Shown: positions 9,973 to 19,246, numbered from the stretch's first letter. The stretch is DNA of 32,418 nucleotides from Neorhizobium huautlense (GCF_002968575.1 NZ_PVBM01000036.1:1-32418), one strand, 5' to 3'. A program made the numbers and translations. The notes: a model not told the origin generated them from the letters alone.

Positions 9973-11034
9973 TCAGCTCTCTTCAGCGCTCGATTGACCC
10001 TGCTCTTCCACGAGAATGCCCCAGGCCGCGATGAAGAGAGCCGCAATCAAAGGCCCAATCACGAAACCGTTGATCCCGATCAGTGAAATGCCGCCGATGG
10101 TTGAAATCAGCACGACATAGTCCGGCAGCTTGGTTTCTTTCCCTACCAAGGGTGGGCGCAGGAAATTGTCGACCAAACCGATGACCAGCACGCCGATCGC
10201 GACGAGAATGACAGCTTTAAGCCAAAATCCCGCAAGAGCGAGGTAGATCGCCGTCGGTATCCAGACCAGCGCCGCGCCGACGGCGGGGAGCAGGGACAGG
10301 AAGCTCATCACCACGCCCCAAAGCAGCGCGGGCTCTACCCCCAACGCCCAGAAGGCAATGCCGCCGATCGTTCCCTGGATGAGCGCGATGATAACATTTC
10401 CCCGGACCGTCGCCCGGATGACGGAGGTGAATTTGGCGCTGAACCGCCGCGTATGCGCCTCGCTCAACGGCAGCGCAGTCCGGACGGCGCGGGCTAGCGA
10501 ACGGCCATCCCGGAACAAAAAGAACAGCAGATAGAGCATAACGCCGAAAGCCACGAAGAATTGCAGCGTGTTCTGCCCCAGGCTCAAGGCACGACCGGCA
10601 AAAAAGCTGCCACCCTGCATGAGCGCGCCGGACACACGGTCCCGCAACTCGGCGAAACCCGTGAGCTCCAACGTCCGGATTCGATCCTGCAGGAAGATGG
10701 GCAGAGCGTCCTGAAGTTGCTGGAGAAGCCGCCGGACATCAATCTCGCCGTTGTCGATCCGCTGGTAGAGATTGTTGCCTTGCTGGATAAGGGAACTGAG
10801 AATGATCAGGCCGGGTATGATGACGAGGCAAACGCAGACCAGGACGGACAGCCCCGCCGCAATATTTGGATGGCGCCCTCCCAATCCCGCTTCCAGTTTC
10901 GCATGCAGCGGGAAAAATATGATCGCAAGGACCACAGCCCAGAATATCGCGGAATAGAAAGGCAGTACGACGGCGACGAAAGCCAGGCTCACAAGCACGA
11001 GGAGCACATAGAAGCTGATACGCTGGACAGGCAT
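9973..11034 (-). CDS. AI-2E/PerM (UPF0118) family membrane transporter
   Basis: A 353-aa polytopic inner-membrane protein with about eight hydrophobic segments. The N-terminal pair is ISFYVLLVLVSLAF and YSAIFWAVVLAIIFF. A long soluble loop with an amphipathic helix (~90-150) and a C-terminal bundle with WGVVMSFLSLLPAVGAALVW and the DNFLRPPLVG signature follow. The family includes TqsA (AI-2 export) and Na+/H+ antiporter-like members, so substrate cannot be given. An in-frame ATG 36 codons upstream was rejected because that extension is polar and low-complexity; the ATG at 11034 gives the usual N-terminus. It is divergent from the FtsH gene by 212 bp and convergent with pccR across 74 bp, where I see no clear terminator. 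Confidence 0.88.
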   Translation of the reverse strand: MPVQRISFYVLLVLVSLAFVAVVLPFYSAIFWAVVLAIIFFPLHAKLEAGLGGRHPNIAAGLSVLVCVCLVIIPGLIILSSLIQQGNNLYQRIDNGEIDVRRLLQQLQDALPIFLQDRIRTLELTGFAELRDRVSGALMQGGSFFAGRALSLGQNTLQFFVAFGVMLYLLFFLFRDGRSLARAVRTALPLSEAHTRRFSAKFTSVIRATVRGNVIIALIQGTIGGIAFWALGVEPALLWGVVMSFLSLLPAVGAALVWIPTAIYLALAGFWLKAVILVAIGVLVIGLVDNFLRPPLVGKETKLPDYVVLISTIGGISLIGINGFVIGPLIAALFIAAWGILVEEQGQSSAEES

Positions 11035-11246
11035 GCAATCTCTTTCGTTTCGGACGGTCGTTGCCGGATCGTAGCACAGATATTTTTGCGTCGATGCGGC
11101 CGATCCGGAATTCCTGCCACCTTGCTGCGCTGCCGATGCCAAGAACAGGCATGCTTGACGCCCTTATGGATAAAGCCGCGCCCGCGACATAGATTATTCG
11201 TGTCAGCGCAACCGCAAGAGCCATACCTTCGCACCGGGAGAGCCGC

Positions 11247-13082
11247 ATGCCGATCAACAAGAAGACGCAGTTCAACGTCTGGTACTGGGTTGCCGCCTTC
11301 TTCGGACTCATGGTGTTTCAATACTTCTTCACGACGGCAACCCAGGTCGCTCAGATACCCTACAGCCAGTTCGAGACGGATTTGCAGGATGGCAAGATCG
11401 CCGAAGTCGCCGTATCGGACCAATATATCCAGGGGCGCTATAAGGAGCCGCAAAACGAACGTCCCTATTTCATCACCACACGCGTTCAACCGGACCTCGC
11501 CCGGCAGCTCCAGCAGCATGGCGTGGTGGTAACCGGCCAAATCCAGAGCACCTTCCTGCGCGACCTGTTGTCATGGATCATCCCGGTTGCGCTCTTTTTC
11601 GGCGTCTGGATGTTCATGTTGAAGCGGGCAGGCGGCGGCCTGGGCGGAGGGCTGATGCAGATCGGCAAGAGCAAGGCCAAGGTTTACGTGCAGTCGGACA
11701 CCGGGGTGACCTTCAAGGACGTGGCCGGCGTCGACGAAGCCAAGGATGAATTGAAGGAAATCGTCGACTTCCTGAAGGATCCGGTCGCCTACGGGCGACT
11801 CGGTGGGCGGATGCCGAAAGGCGTGCTGCTGGTCGGCCCACCCGGGACGGGCAAGACACTGCTCGCGAGGGCGGTGGCGGGCGAAGCGGGCGCTCCCTTC
11901 TTCTCAATCTCCGGTTCTGAATTTGTGGAAATGTTCGTGGGCGTCGGTGCCGCACGTGTCCGCGACCTTTTCGATCAGGCGCGCGCCAAGGCGCCGGCTA
12001 TCATCTTCATTGACGAACTCGATGCGCTGGGTCGTGCCCGCGGCATCGGCCCGATGGCGGGCGGCCATGACGAGAAGGAGCAGACGCTCAACCAGCTTCT
12101 GGTGGAGCTTGACGGTTTCGACTCCTCGACCGGCCTGGTGCTGCTTGCAGCAACCAATCGTCCCGAAATTCTCGACCCTGCTCTTCTCCGAGCAGGGCGC
12201 TTCGACCGCCAGGTGTTGGTCGACCGCCCCGACAAAGGGGGCCGCATCCAGATCCTCAACGTCCATCTGAAGAGGGCCAAACTGGCACCGGAGGTAAACG
12301 TCGAACAGATCGCAGCCCTTACGCCCGGCTTTACCGGCGCCGACCTCGCCAATCTGGTGAACGAAGCGACGCTGCTCGCCACCCGCCGCAAGGCGGATGC
12401 GGTCGCCATGGAGGACTTCAACAATGCAATCGAGCGCATCGTGGCGGGGCTTGAGAAGCGCAACCGGCTGCTCAATCCCAAAGAGCGCGAGATCGTCGCC
12501 TACCACGAGATGGGCCATGCGCTGGTGGCTATGGCGCTGCCGGGGGTCGACCCGGTCCACAAGGTCTCCATCATCCCACGCGGCGTCGGCGCACTCGGCT
12601 ATACGATTCAGCGCCCCACCGAGGACCGTTTCCTGATGACCAGGGATGAGCTCGAAAACAAGATGGCGGTGCTGCTCGGCGGTCGTGCCGCGGAATGGCT
12701 CGTCTACGGCCATCTCTCGACGGGCGCTGCCGACGATCTGGTAAAGGTCACCGACATTGCCCGCGCCATGGTGACCCGTTACGGCATGACGGAAAAGCTC
12801 GGGCATGTGGCACTGGAAAAGGATCGCCGCTCCTTTCTCGCGACAGACCAACCCTATTATGGGCCGCAGGAGCACGAATATTCCGACGAGACGGCCGCAG
12901 CGGTGGACGATGAAGTACGCCGGATCGTAGACGCAACATTCGATCGGGCGGTGGCTCTTCTTAAGGAGCGCAGAAATACGCTCGAAACCTCGGCGCGACT
13001 CCTGCTCGAAAAGGAAACGCTCGGCGAGGAGGATCTGGTGCCGCTGCTCAAAGCGCCGGCAGACAGCTCTGTCACAGTCTGA
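11247..13082 (+). CDS. ftsH: FtsH-family ATP-dependent zinc metalloprotease, probable accessory copy
   Basis: A 611-aa membrane-anchored AAA+ protease for quality control of membrane and cytosolic proteins. TM1 spans ~12-29, a periplasmic domain ~30-106, TM2 ~108-125. The AAA+ module has Walker A GPPGTGKT (197-204), Walker B FIDELDALG and the second region of homology TNRPEILDPALLRAGRFDRQ. The protease has zinc motif HEMGH (420-424) and the third ligand Asp497 (GAADDL). GGGAGAG precedes the ATG. Housekeeping alphaproteobacterial FtsH is usually ~640 aa and has HEAGH; this one is shorter, lacks the long C-terminal tail and has Met422. It is also away from tilS/glmM, the usual ftsH neighbours, so I take it as a second copy. 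All catalytic residues are present. Confidence 0.93.
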   Translation: MPINKKTQFNVWYWVAAFFGLMVFQYFFTTATQVAQIPYSQFETDLQDGKIAEVAVSDQYIQGRYKEPQNERPYFITTRVQPDLARQLQQHGVVVTGQIQSTFLRDLLSWIIPVALFFGVWMFMLKRAGGGLGGGLMQIGKSKAKVYVQSDTGVTFKDVAGVDEAKDELKEIVDFLKDPVAYGRLGGRMPKGVLLVGPPGTGKTLLARAVAGEAGAPFFSISGSEFVEMFVGVGAARVRDLFDQARAKAPAIIFIDELDALGRARGIGPMAGGHDEKEQTLNQLLVELDGFDSSTGLVLLAATNRPEILDPALLRAGRFDRQVLVDRPDKGGRIQILNVHLKRAKLAPEVNVEQIAALTPGFTGADLANLVNEATLLATRRKADAVAMEDFNNAIERIVAGLEKRNRLLNPKEREIVAYHEMGHALVAMALPGVDPVHKVSIIPRGVGALGYTIQRPTEDRFLMTRDELENKMAVLLGGRAAEWLVYGHLSTGAADDLVKVTDIARAMVTRYGMTEKLGHVALEKDRRSFLATDQPYYGPQEHEYSDETAAAVDDEVRRIVDATFDRAVALLKERRNTLETSARLLLEKETLGEEDLVPLLKAPADSSVTV

Positions 13083-13088
13083 TGCCCC

Positions 13089-13107
13089 GATCCGGCCAAA
13101 ACGGATC
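13089..13107. terminator. small hairpin between convergent ftsH and the epimerase gene
   Basis: GATCCG (13089-13094) and CGGATC (13102-13107) form a 6-bp stem with a 7-nt A-rich loop in the 23-bp gap between the two stop codons. It overlaps the epimerase stop. No T-run follows on the plus strand. It could be a weak shared terminator, but the stem is short. Confidence 0.3.
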
Positions 13108-13978
13108 AGCCGGCGGCCGTGATCTCGATGGACAGACGAGCCGACCGCCCCTCACCCGACTGCAGGACAAGAAGGCCAGCGGCGGTTCGCAATTCGGGCG
13201 GGAAACCGAACACACCCGCGACATGCGACACCGGCTCCATGCAGAGGTAAGCAGGCATACGATGCACCACGAGATGCGGCAGAGCCGGGTCTGCGGCCAG
13301 TCTGACGCGCGCTCCATCGTTCAAGGCGGCGGTGGCATGGTGCCATTCCGAAAGGAATATAGTGAAGCCTTCCTCCGGGAAATGCTTGTCCTCTCGTAGG
13401 ATCGGCGGTGCGCCGCCGGGAATGCCCGCCGCGCTTAAGGGCCAGATTTTTTTGGCATCGGATGACGCCGCCTGCTTGAAACCGGCTGCGAAATAAGGAT
13501 GCCAACCGAAGCCGCCCGGCATCGAAGTTTGCCCCGTGTTCGTGAGAGATAACTCAATGTCCAGGCGATCCGCCGCAAGGGTAAAGCGTTGCACGGCACG
13601 GAAATCGAAAGGCCAGTCGGCGTCGGCAGTATAATCGAGGGCGAGTTCGATCCCGTCACTTTGGTGGGATACGACATGCCATGGCCGGCGGTGGGCGGGA
13701 CCGTGCTGGGCATCCGGAACCAGCAACGGATGCGGCGGAACCCGGTAGCGCTTTCCTTCATGTTCGAAAGCTGCGCCGATCAGCCGATTGTGATAGGGGA
13801 AGAGCGGGTATGCGCCGGCCTTCGGCCAGTTCAGCGGATCGAACTCCGCACTCGCCGTCGGGACCAGGATACTGCCGAGCCGGTCATGGACGAGATGCGT
13901 CATCCGCCCTCCATTTTCCGGCAGGAAGCGGGCCTCGATCGGTCCACCTCGGATTTTGAGCCAATCAGGCGAAGGCAT
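13106..13978 (-). CDS. aldose 1-epimerase (mutarotase) family protein
   Basis: A 290-aa protein of the galactose-mutarotase-like beta-sandwich fold. It shows the N-terminal NGGRMTHLV block, PLFPYHNRL with the arginine expected at the sugar site, His92 (QHG), His160 in GGFGWHPYF (family general acid) and Glu248 in YLCMEPVSH (family general base). Such enzymes interconvert alpha and beta anomers of free aldoses. It is the last gene of the left arm of the catabolic cluster. Its ATG overlaps the end of the upstream dehydratase gene by 14 bp, which implies coupling. An ATG at 14074 would add 32 residues lying in the dehydratase gene and looks spurious. Anomer supply to the dehydrogenase of the right arm is a reasonable inferred role. 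Confidence 0.87.
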   Translation of the reverse strand: MPSPDWLKIRGGPIEARFLPENGGRMTHLVHDRLGSILVPTASAEFDPLNWPKAGAYPLFPYHNRLIGAAFEHEGKRYRVPPHPLLVPDAQHGPAHRRPWHVVSHQSDGIELALDYTADADWPFDFRAVQRFTLAADRLDIELSLTNTGQTSMPGGFGWHPYFAAGFKQAASSDAKKIWPLSAAGIPGGAPPILREDKHFPEEGFTIFLSEWHHATAALNDGARVRLAADPALPHLVVHRMPAYLCMEPVSHVAGVFGFPPELRTAAGLLVLQSGEGRSARLSIEITAAG

Positions 13979-15152
13979 AGGACCCGTCCGGCCGCTTCGG
14001 CACACGCCGCTGCCAATGGACGTAACCGTCCTCCTGCATGGCCTTTTCATCCATCTCGACCCCCCAACCCGCACGGTCCGGTCTCAGCTCGAGATAACCG
14101 TCCTTCGGCAGGTAAGGGTCGACCACGTAGCGCGTCGTATCTTCACGTTTCTCGACCTCGGTCCCACCATAGACGTAAGCCTGACCCGTGGGCAATCGGT
14201 ATTCGAGAATCTTGAAGTTCTGCTGCGCAGCGGAGAAATGCACATTGACGGCAGTGGCGAGCGGGCCCATCGGATTGTGCGGAGCCACGCCCACGTAGAA
14301 GGCTTCCGCCAGCGTCGCGATCCGCCGCATCTCAGACAGACCGCCGACCACGCAGATATCCGGCTGGATCAGATCGGCGCCCTTAACCTGCAGGAGCCGC
14401 AGGAATTCGTAGCGGCTGTAGAGCGACTCGCCGGTCGCGAGAGTGCAGTTCAGACCCTGCTTCAGATCTCCCCAGGCTTCCATGTTTTCCGGGCGGAGCG
14501 GTTCTTCGAAGAAAAGGGGATCGTAGGGAGCGAGCGCATTGCCAAGCTGGCGGGCAGCGGCCGGCTCGTAGATCTTCGCATGCGCGTCGAAGGCTATCTC
14601 GTAGTCATCACGAATGGTTTCGCGGAGCTGGCGGAAATAGTCCGCGGACGCTTTGACGACATTGCCCCAGCGATTGGAGTGCATGTCGATCCGCCACGGG
14701 CTGAGTTTGAAGGCGGTGAAGCCCCATCCCGCGTTCAGGCGGTCGAGCTCGTCGCGCGCAGCCGGCGCATCTGGCGCGGTATAGACCCCTGCATAAACCT
14801 TGATCCGATCACGCACCTCGCCGCCAAGCAGCTTGTAGACCGGCACGCCGGCAGCCTTGGCGGCGAGATCCCAGAGGCAATGATCTAACCCGGAAATCGC
14901 CGCCAGGCCCATTGCACCGGGCGGGAAGCGGCTTTGCTGGATCATCAGGTTAACGAGGAAATCCACCCGGGTTGGATCCTGTCCGGCGATGAAACCGTAG
15001 AGATAGTCCAGCAGCGGCGGCAGCGCCTTGTCGGGGCCATGATTGTAACATTCGCCCCAGCCGGTCAGGCCATCGTCGGTATCGAGGCCCACGATAACGC
15101 GCGGGCGATCCTTGTCGCGAGTCATGAAAACCCGCATGCGGTCAATTTTCAT
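13965..15152 (-). CDS. enolase-superfamily sugar-acid dehydratase, GalD-like (paralogue B)
   Basis: A 395-aa member of the mandelate racemase group. The N-terminal capping domain covers ~1-125 and the (beta/alpha)7 barrel the rest. Metal ligands appear to be Asp189 (FDAH), Glu216 or Glu217 (FFEEP) and Glu242 (TGES). His191 sits two residues after the Asp, as in D-galactonate dehydratase. Asp265 (IQPD) and His292 (APHNPMGP) form the His-Asp dyad. The sequence around TGESLYSRYEF and APHNPMGPLA is closest to galactonate-dehydratase-like enzymes. It probably removes water from an aldonate or aldarate to give a 2-keto-3-deoxy acid; the acid is unknown. It lies 14 bp after paralogue A and overlaps the epimerase gene. 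Confidence 0.88.
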   Translation of the reverse strand: MKIDRMRVFMTRDKDRPRVIVGLDTDDGLTGWGECYNHGPDKALPPLLDYLYGFIAGQDPTRVDFLVNLMIQQSRFPPGAMGLAAISGLDHCLWDLAAKAAGVPVYKLLGGEVRDRIKVYAGVYTAPDAPAARDELDRLNAGWGFTAFKLSPWRIDMHSNRWGNVVKASADYFRQLRETIRDDYEIAFDAHAKIYEPAAARQLGNALAPYDPLFFEEPLRPENMEAWGDLKQGLNCTLATGESLYSRYEFLRLLQVKGADLIQPDICVVGGLSEMRRIATLAEAFYVGVAPHNPMGPLATAVNVHFSAAQQNFKILEYRLPTGQAYVYGGTEVEKREDTTRYVVDPYLPKDGYLELRPDRAGWGVEMDEKAMQEDGYVHWQRRVPKRPDGSYAFA

Positions 15153-15166
15153 TGTCTTAATGTTCC

Positions 15167-16378
15167 TTACCGATTGAAATAGGAGCGGCGGGAAAGGCGT
15201 GCCTGTACGTATAGATGTTCGCCATAGGTGCCCGGATTGTAGGATCCGGAGCTTTCCGTCACCGGGATTGCCACATTGCCTTCGCTGGGGAAGCGCGCGA
15301 CAAATTCTTCATCTATGTCGCATCCGAGCCCCGGTGCATCCGGCACCGCGATCGACCCACCCTCTTGCACGGGGTGCGGGACGATCGTGTGCTTGCGCCC
15401 TTCCCAATCGTCATCAAGGCGTTCAAGCATCAGTGCGTTCGGGATCGAAGCCAAGAGGTGCAATGCGGCATATTCCGCAACAGGCCCAAGCGAGCCGGAA
15501 TGCGGCGCCATCTGAATATGATGGGCCTCCGCCATCGCGGCGATCTTCTTCATCTGGGTTATGCCGCCTGCCCGCCCGGTATCGGGCTGGATGATGTCCA
15601 CCAGCTCCTCCTCGATCAGCTGCCGCTCGCCGAAAATCGTGGCCATGCGCTCGCCAGCAGCAAGCGGAACATGGGCGGCATCGCGGATGCGGCGATAGCC
15701 TTCGAGGTTTTCAGGCGCGATCGGATCCTCGACCCAGAAAAGCTCATAGGGCTCCAACGCCCGAACCAAGCGGCAGGCATCGGCCGGCGTCATCCAGGGC
15801 GGACCATGCAAGTCGATCGCGATATCCATTTCGTCGCCGACGGCTTCGCGCAGCGTGGCGACTTTGCGCAACGGGTCGGTCACCCCGCCGCATTTGATCG
15901 TCTTGATACCCCGGTCCTTGAGCTTGAGCGCAAGCTCGGCCGTATTGGCATGCGAATAGATCGGTATACGGTCGCGAACTTTCCCACCGAGCAACATCCA
16001 GACAGGAACGCCCAGAGCCTTACCCTTGATGTCCCACAACGCCATGTCGATACCCGTCATGGCGCCGCCGCCGACAGTGCCGAGCATGCCATGGCCCATC
16101 ATGGCGACCGCCATCTTCTGCCAGATCTTCTCGGTATGAACCGGATCCTCGCCGATCAAAAGCGGCGTCAGGTCCTTGATCGCGGTCTCGACCACACGCG
16201 GCCAGCCGGAGCATTCTCCGATGCCGGTAATGCCCTCATCCGTTTCGATCTTCAGGAACAGCCAGTTGCGGGTTCCGGCAAAGGGCTGCTCCGCCCTGGA
16301 GGGCGGCGCCGTCTGCCGCTTGCCGATATCCGGCGCACCTGTCTGCATCAGAAAGGTTCGGATTCCGGTGATCTTCAT
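15167..16378 (-). CDS. enolase-superfamily sugar-acid dehydratase (paralogue A)
   Basis: A 403-aa enzyme of the mandelate racemase/muconate lactonising group. The capping domain includes a long mobile loop (about 15-35). Barrel residues are Asp189 (IDLHG), His191, Glu217 (WVEDP), Glu243 (AGER), Asp266 (IQPD) and His293 (APHSGS): the three metal ligands, the Asp-x-His pair and the His-Asp dyad of acid-sugar dehydratases. The KxK site reads IKCGG, so only one lysine is kept, as in several dehydratases. It is clearly diverged from paralogue B in loops and substrate-contact motifs, so the two probably take different acids or stereoisomers. Its ATG overlaps the stop of the ABC ATPase gene (ATGA), tying catabolism to uptake. 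Confidence 0.9.
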   Translation of the reverse strand: MKITGIRTFLMQTGAPDIGKRQTAPPSRAEQPFAGTRNWLFLKIETDEGITGIGECSGWPRVVETAIKDLTPLLIGEDPVHTEKIWQKMAVAMMGHGMLGTVGGGAMTGIDMALWDIKGKALGVPVWMLLGGKVRDRIPIYSHANTAELALKLKDRGIKTIKCGGVTDPLRKVATLREAVGDEMDIAIDLHGPPWMTPADACRLVRALEPYELFWVEDPIAPENLEGYRRIRDAAHVPLAAGERMATIFGERQLIEEELVDIIQPDTGRAGGITQMKKIAAMAEAHHIQMAPHSGSLGPVAEYAALHLLASIPNALMLERLDDDWEGRKHTIVPHPVQEGGSIAVPDAPGLGCDIDEEFVARFPSEGNVAIPVTESSGSYNPGTYGEHLYVQARLSRRSYFNR

Positions 16379-18117
16379 CGCGCAGAACTACCGTTTTTTG
16401 CAGCACTTGGCTCGGTGTAGCGGAAGCGCCTGGAGTGGTCGCGGTCACGCGGGTCAGGCCGTGGAATGGCCGAGATGAGCGCCTGCGTATAGGGATGATC
16501 AGGGGCATTGCAGACCTTGTCCGCCTCGCCCACCTCGACGAGCTTGCCGCGATACATCACGCCGACCCGATCGCACATATAGCGGATGACACCGATGTCG
16601 TGGCTGATGAAGATATAGGCGAGGCCTAGTTCATCCTGCAGCCGCATCAGGAGATCGAGGACCTGGAAGCGCACGGAAACGTCGAGCGCCGAGGTCGCCT
16701 CGTCGGCCACGATGATGCGTGGGTTGAGCGTGATCGCACGGGCAATGCCGATACGCTGGCGCTGGCCGCCGGAAAAGGCGTGCGGGTAACGCTCGCGTGT
16801 GCTCGGATCGAGGCCGACCTGCTCCATCAGGTGGCAGACCCGCTCGTCCAGAGCCTTGCCTCTCGCTATACCATTGACGAGCAGTGGTTCGCCGATAACC
16901 TGGGAGACGGTCATGCGCGGATTGAGCGATCCGAACGGATCCTGAAAGACCATGCGCAGCTCACGCCTTGCCGCCTTCAGCTCGCCGCCACCGATTTTGG
17001 CGAGGTCCATGACGGTGCCATCGGCGCGGCGGTAGTGCATTTCGCCGGCGGTGGGATCGTAGAGCCGCATGATCGACCGCCCCATGGTGGTCTTTCCCGA
17101 GCCGCTTTCCCCGACGATGCCGAGCGTTTCCCCCGGAAGAAGGGAAATCGAAACGTCGTCCAGCGCCTTCATCTCTCCGAAATGCATGGAGAGGTTGCGA
17201 ATCTCGAGAAGCGGGGCAGCGGTCGTATCGAGCGGCGGCCGCGCGAGCCGGATTTCCGCCTTCTGCTCCAGCTTCAGGACCGAGCCGATCAGCATGCGCG
17301 TGTATGGATCCTGGGGGGAATGGAATATCTGTTCGACCGGCCCGTATTCCTTCGCGACGCCGTGGTGCATGACGAGGACATCGTCGGCAATCTGGGCAAC
17401 GACCCCCATGTCGTGGGTGATGAACAGCACGGCCATGCCATGGGCCTTCTGGAGCCGCGAAATTAGGTCGAGGATTTCCGCCTGGGTGGTCACGTCAAGC
17501 GCGGTGGTCGGTTCGTCGGCAATGAGCAGCTGCGGTTTGCAGGCCAGCGCCATGGCGATCATCGCGCGTTGCCGCATGCCGCCTGAATATTGGAATGCAT
17601 AGCGGTCTATCGCTTTTTCGGGATTGGGAATTTCCACCTGGCGCAGTAGCGAGATCGCTTCCGTCCTTGCCTCGGCCTTGCTCATCTTGAGGTGCAGACG
17701 CAGAGCCTCGGTGATCTGGTCCCCCACTGTGTGCACCGGCGAAAGAGAGGACATCGGCTCCTGAAAGATCATGGCGATGTCACGCCCGCGGACAGAGCGG
17801 ATCGCCCGGCCGCGCGGATCGAGCTTGGCAAGATCGAGCGAGGTACCATCAGGCTGATGAAGCAGGATCGATCCCGACGCGATACGACCGGGCGAATCGA
17901 TGATCTGCAGGATCGAGCGTGCCGTTACCGACTTGCCCGAGCCGCTTTCGCCGACGACGCAGAGCGTCTTGCCCTGCTCGATGGAAAATGAGAGGTCGTC
18001 GACGGCACGGAAGATGCCGGTTCGGAGCGGGAACTCCGTTACCAGATTGCGGACCTCAAGCAGCGGCTTGTTGGTCGTCATTGCAGGACGGGGTGCGATG
18101 GACAGGATATCGGTCAT
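16375..18117 (-). CDS. fused double ATPase of a dipeptide/oligosaccharide-class ABC importer (DppD-DppF type)
   Basis: A 580-aa protein made of two ABC ATPase modules in tandem. Module 1 (~18-270) has Walker A GESGSGKS, Q-loop FQEPMSSLSPVHT, signature YSGGMRQR and Walker B LLIADEPTTALD. Module 2 (~300-565) has GESGSGKT, FQDPFGSLNPRMT, FSGGQRQR and IIVADEATSALD. Both are intact, so both can hydrolyse ATP. The fusion replaces the usual separate DppD and DppF proteins and guarantees 1:1 stoichiometry. The ATG at 18117 has GAGG at the right spacing and starts 7 bp after the permease stop; longer in-frame extensions lie inside the permease gene and were rejected. It powers the importer encoded by the next three genes upstream. 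Confidence 0.95.
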   Translation of the reverse strand: MTDILSIAPRPAMTTNKPLLEVRNLVTEFPLRTGIFRAVDDLSFSIEQGKTLCVVGESGSGKSVTARSILQIIDSPGRIASGSILLHQPDGTSLDLAKLDPRGRAIRSVRGRDIAMIFQEPMSSLSPVHTVGDQITEALRLHLKMSKAEARTEAISLLRQVEIPNPEKAIDRYAFQYSGGMRQRAMIAMALACKPQLLIADEPTTALDVTTQAEILDLISRLQKAHGMAVLFITHDMGVVAQIADDVLVMHHGVAKEYGPVEQIFHSPQDPYTRMLIGSVLKLEQKAEIRLARPPLDTTAAPLLEIRNLSMHFGEMKALDDVSISLLPGETLGIVGESGSGKTTMGRSIMRLYDPTAGEMHYRRADGTVMDLAKIGGGELKAARRELRMVFQDPFGSLNPRMTVSQVIGEPLLVNGIARGKALDERVCHLMEQVGLDPSTRERYPHAFSGGQRQRIGIARAITLNPRIIVADEATSALDVSVRFQVLDLLMRLQDELGLAYIFISHDIGVIRYMCDRVGVMYRGKLVEVGEADKVCNAPDHPYTQALISAIPRPDPRDRDHSRRFRYTEPSAAKNGSSAR

Positions 18118-18124
18118 CGGCGCC

Positions 18125-19246
18125 TCACTTGTTATAGGGATCGGCAGCGTCGCGAAGGCCGTCGCCGAAAAGATTGAGCGCCATGACGGCAATGACGACA
18201 GCAAGCCCCGGCAGGAAGAGCCAGGGCGCCGTGGCGATCGAGCGAATGTTCTGCGCCTCGCGCAGAAGCACGCCCCAGGAGATCGTCGGCGGCTGGAGGC
18301 CGAGACCCAGGAAAGACAGCGAGGTTTCCGCAAGGATCATCGCCGGCACGGCAAGCGTCATGGAGGCGATGATGTGGCTTGAAAAGCTCGGGAGCATGTG
18401 ACGGAAGATGATCCTCCCCTCTGACACCCCATCCAGACGCGCAGCCGCCACAAACTCCTCCGTCCTGAGCGACAGGAACCGCCCTCGCACCACGCGGGCA
18501 AGCTGAGCCCAACCGGTGAAGGACAATATGATGGTGATCATCATGTATTGCAGCGTCGCCGGCCAGCCTTGCGGCAACGCCGCAGCCAAGGCGAGCCAGA
18601 TCGGGATTGTCGGAAGCGAAAGAACAAAGTCGATCACCCGCTGCATGACGAAGTCGATGCGGCCACCGTAATAACCCGAAATGCCGCCGAGCACGATGCC
18701 GAGAGCCAAGGACAGGAACACGCCGACGAGGCCGATGGAGAGGGATACTTGCGCGCCCTGCACCACGCGACTGTAGACATCGCGCCCGAGGCGGTCGGCA
18801 CCGAACAGGAAGAGCGGACGCGCTTTATCGGTACTTGCGATGAGGTGGATGTCGGTCTGAAACAGGCCGAGGACCGAATAGGTGTAACCGCGACCAAAGA
18901 ACGCGATCGGTATCTTTTTTGCCGTATCTTCCACATAGATGGCGGCCAGCGTTTCCGGATCACGGGTGAGCTTCAGCGGGAAATAATGCAGACCGAATTC
19001 GAAGCCGTTGGAATTGTCGATAAGGTGGATCCGCTGCGGTGGATGAAATGTCGCCCGCGCATTCTGGACGGTGGGATCGTTTATGGCGAAGAAACCGGGA
19101 ACAAGGGCCACGATATATAAAGCCAGCGTCACGAACAGAGCGGCCATCGCAAGCCTGTGCCGCTTGAACGCCCACCAGATGAGCTGCCATTGCGAGGCGA
19201 CTGCGGCGCGCTCGGGACGAAGGTTGGCTATTGAGACGTCGACCAT
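18125..19246 (-). CDS. ABC importer permease, DppC/OppC type
   Basis: A 373-aa inner-membrane permease. A first hydrophobic helix lies at about 29-55. A long periplasmic insert (~60-165) follows, ending with the family motif FGADRLGRDVYSRV. Five further helices follow, with the cytoplasmic EAA loop EEFVAAARLDGVSEGRIIFRH and the C-terminal block SLSFLGLGLQPPTISWG. The insert is longer than in E. coli DppC, a trait of several rhizobial sugar and opine importers. AGGAGG precedes the ATG by a good distance. It follows the DppB-type gene by 12 bp. It forms the channel with that partner. Confidence 0.95.
   Translation of the reverse strand: MVDVSIANLRPERAAVASQWQLIWWAFKRHRLAMAALFVTLALYIVALVPGFFAINDPTVQNARATFHPPQRIHLIDNSNGFEFGLHYFPLKLTRDPETLAAIYVEDTAKKIPIAFFGRGYTYSVLGLFQTDIHLIASTDKARPLFLFGADRLGRDVYSRVVQGAQVSLSIGLVGVFLSLALGIVLGGISGYYGGRIDFVMQRVIDFVLSLPTIPIWLALAAALPQGWPATLQYMMITIILSFTGWAQLARVVRGRFLSLRTEEFVAAARLDGVSEGRIIFRHMLPSFSSHIIASMTLAVPAMILAETSLSFLGLGLQPPTISWGVLLREAQNIRSIATAPWLFLPGLAVVIAVMALNLFGDGLRDAADPYNK

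Noticed and set aside
11035..11246. Heat-shock (RpoH) or sigma-70 promoter before ftsH
   Set aside because: CTTGACG at 11154-11160 looks like a -35, but no acceptable -10 lies at 16-19 bp; nothing else clear in this 212-bp gap.
15215..16420. 401-codon plus-strand open frame opposite dehydratase A
   Set aside because: Mirror frame of an intact enolase-superfamily gene.
18118..18333. 72-codon N-terminal extension of the double ATPase
   Set aside because: Lies inside the permease gene, is Arg/Ser-rich and non-conserved in character, and a good ribosome-binding site precedes the ATG at 18117.
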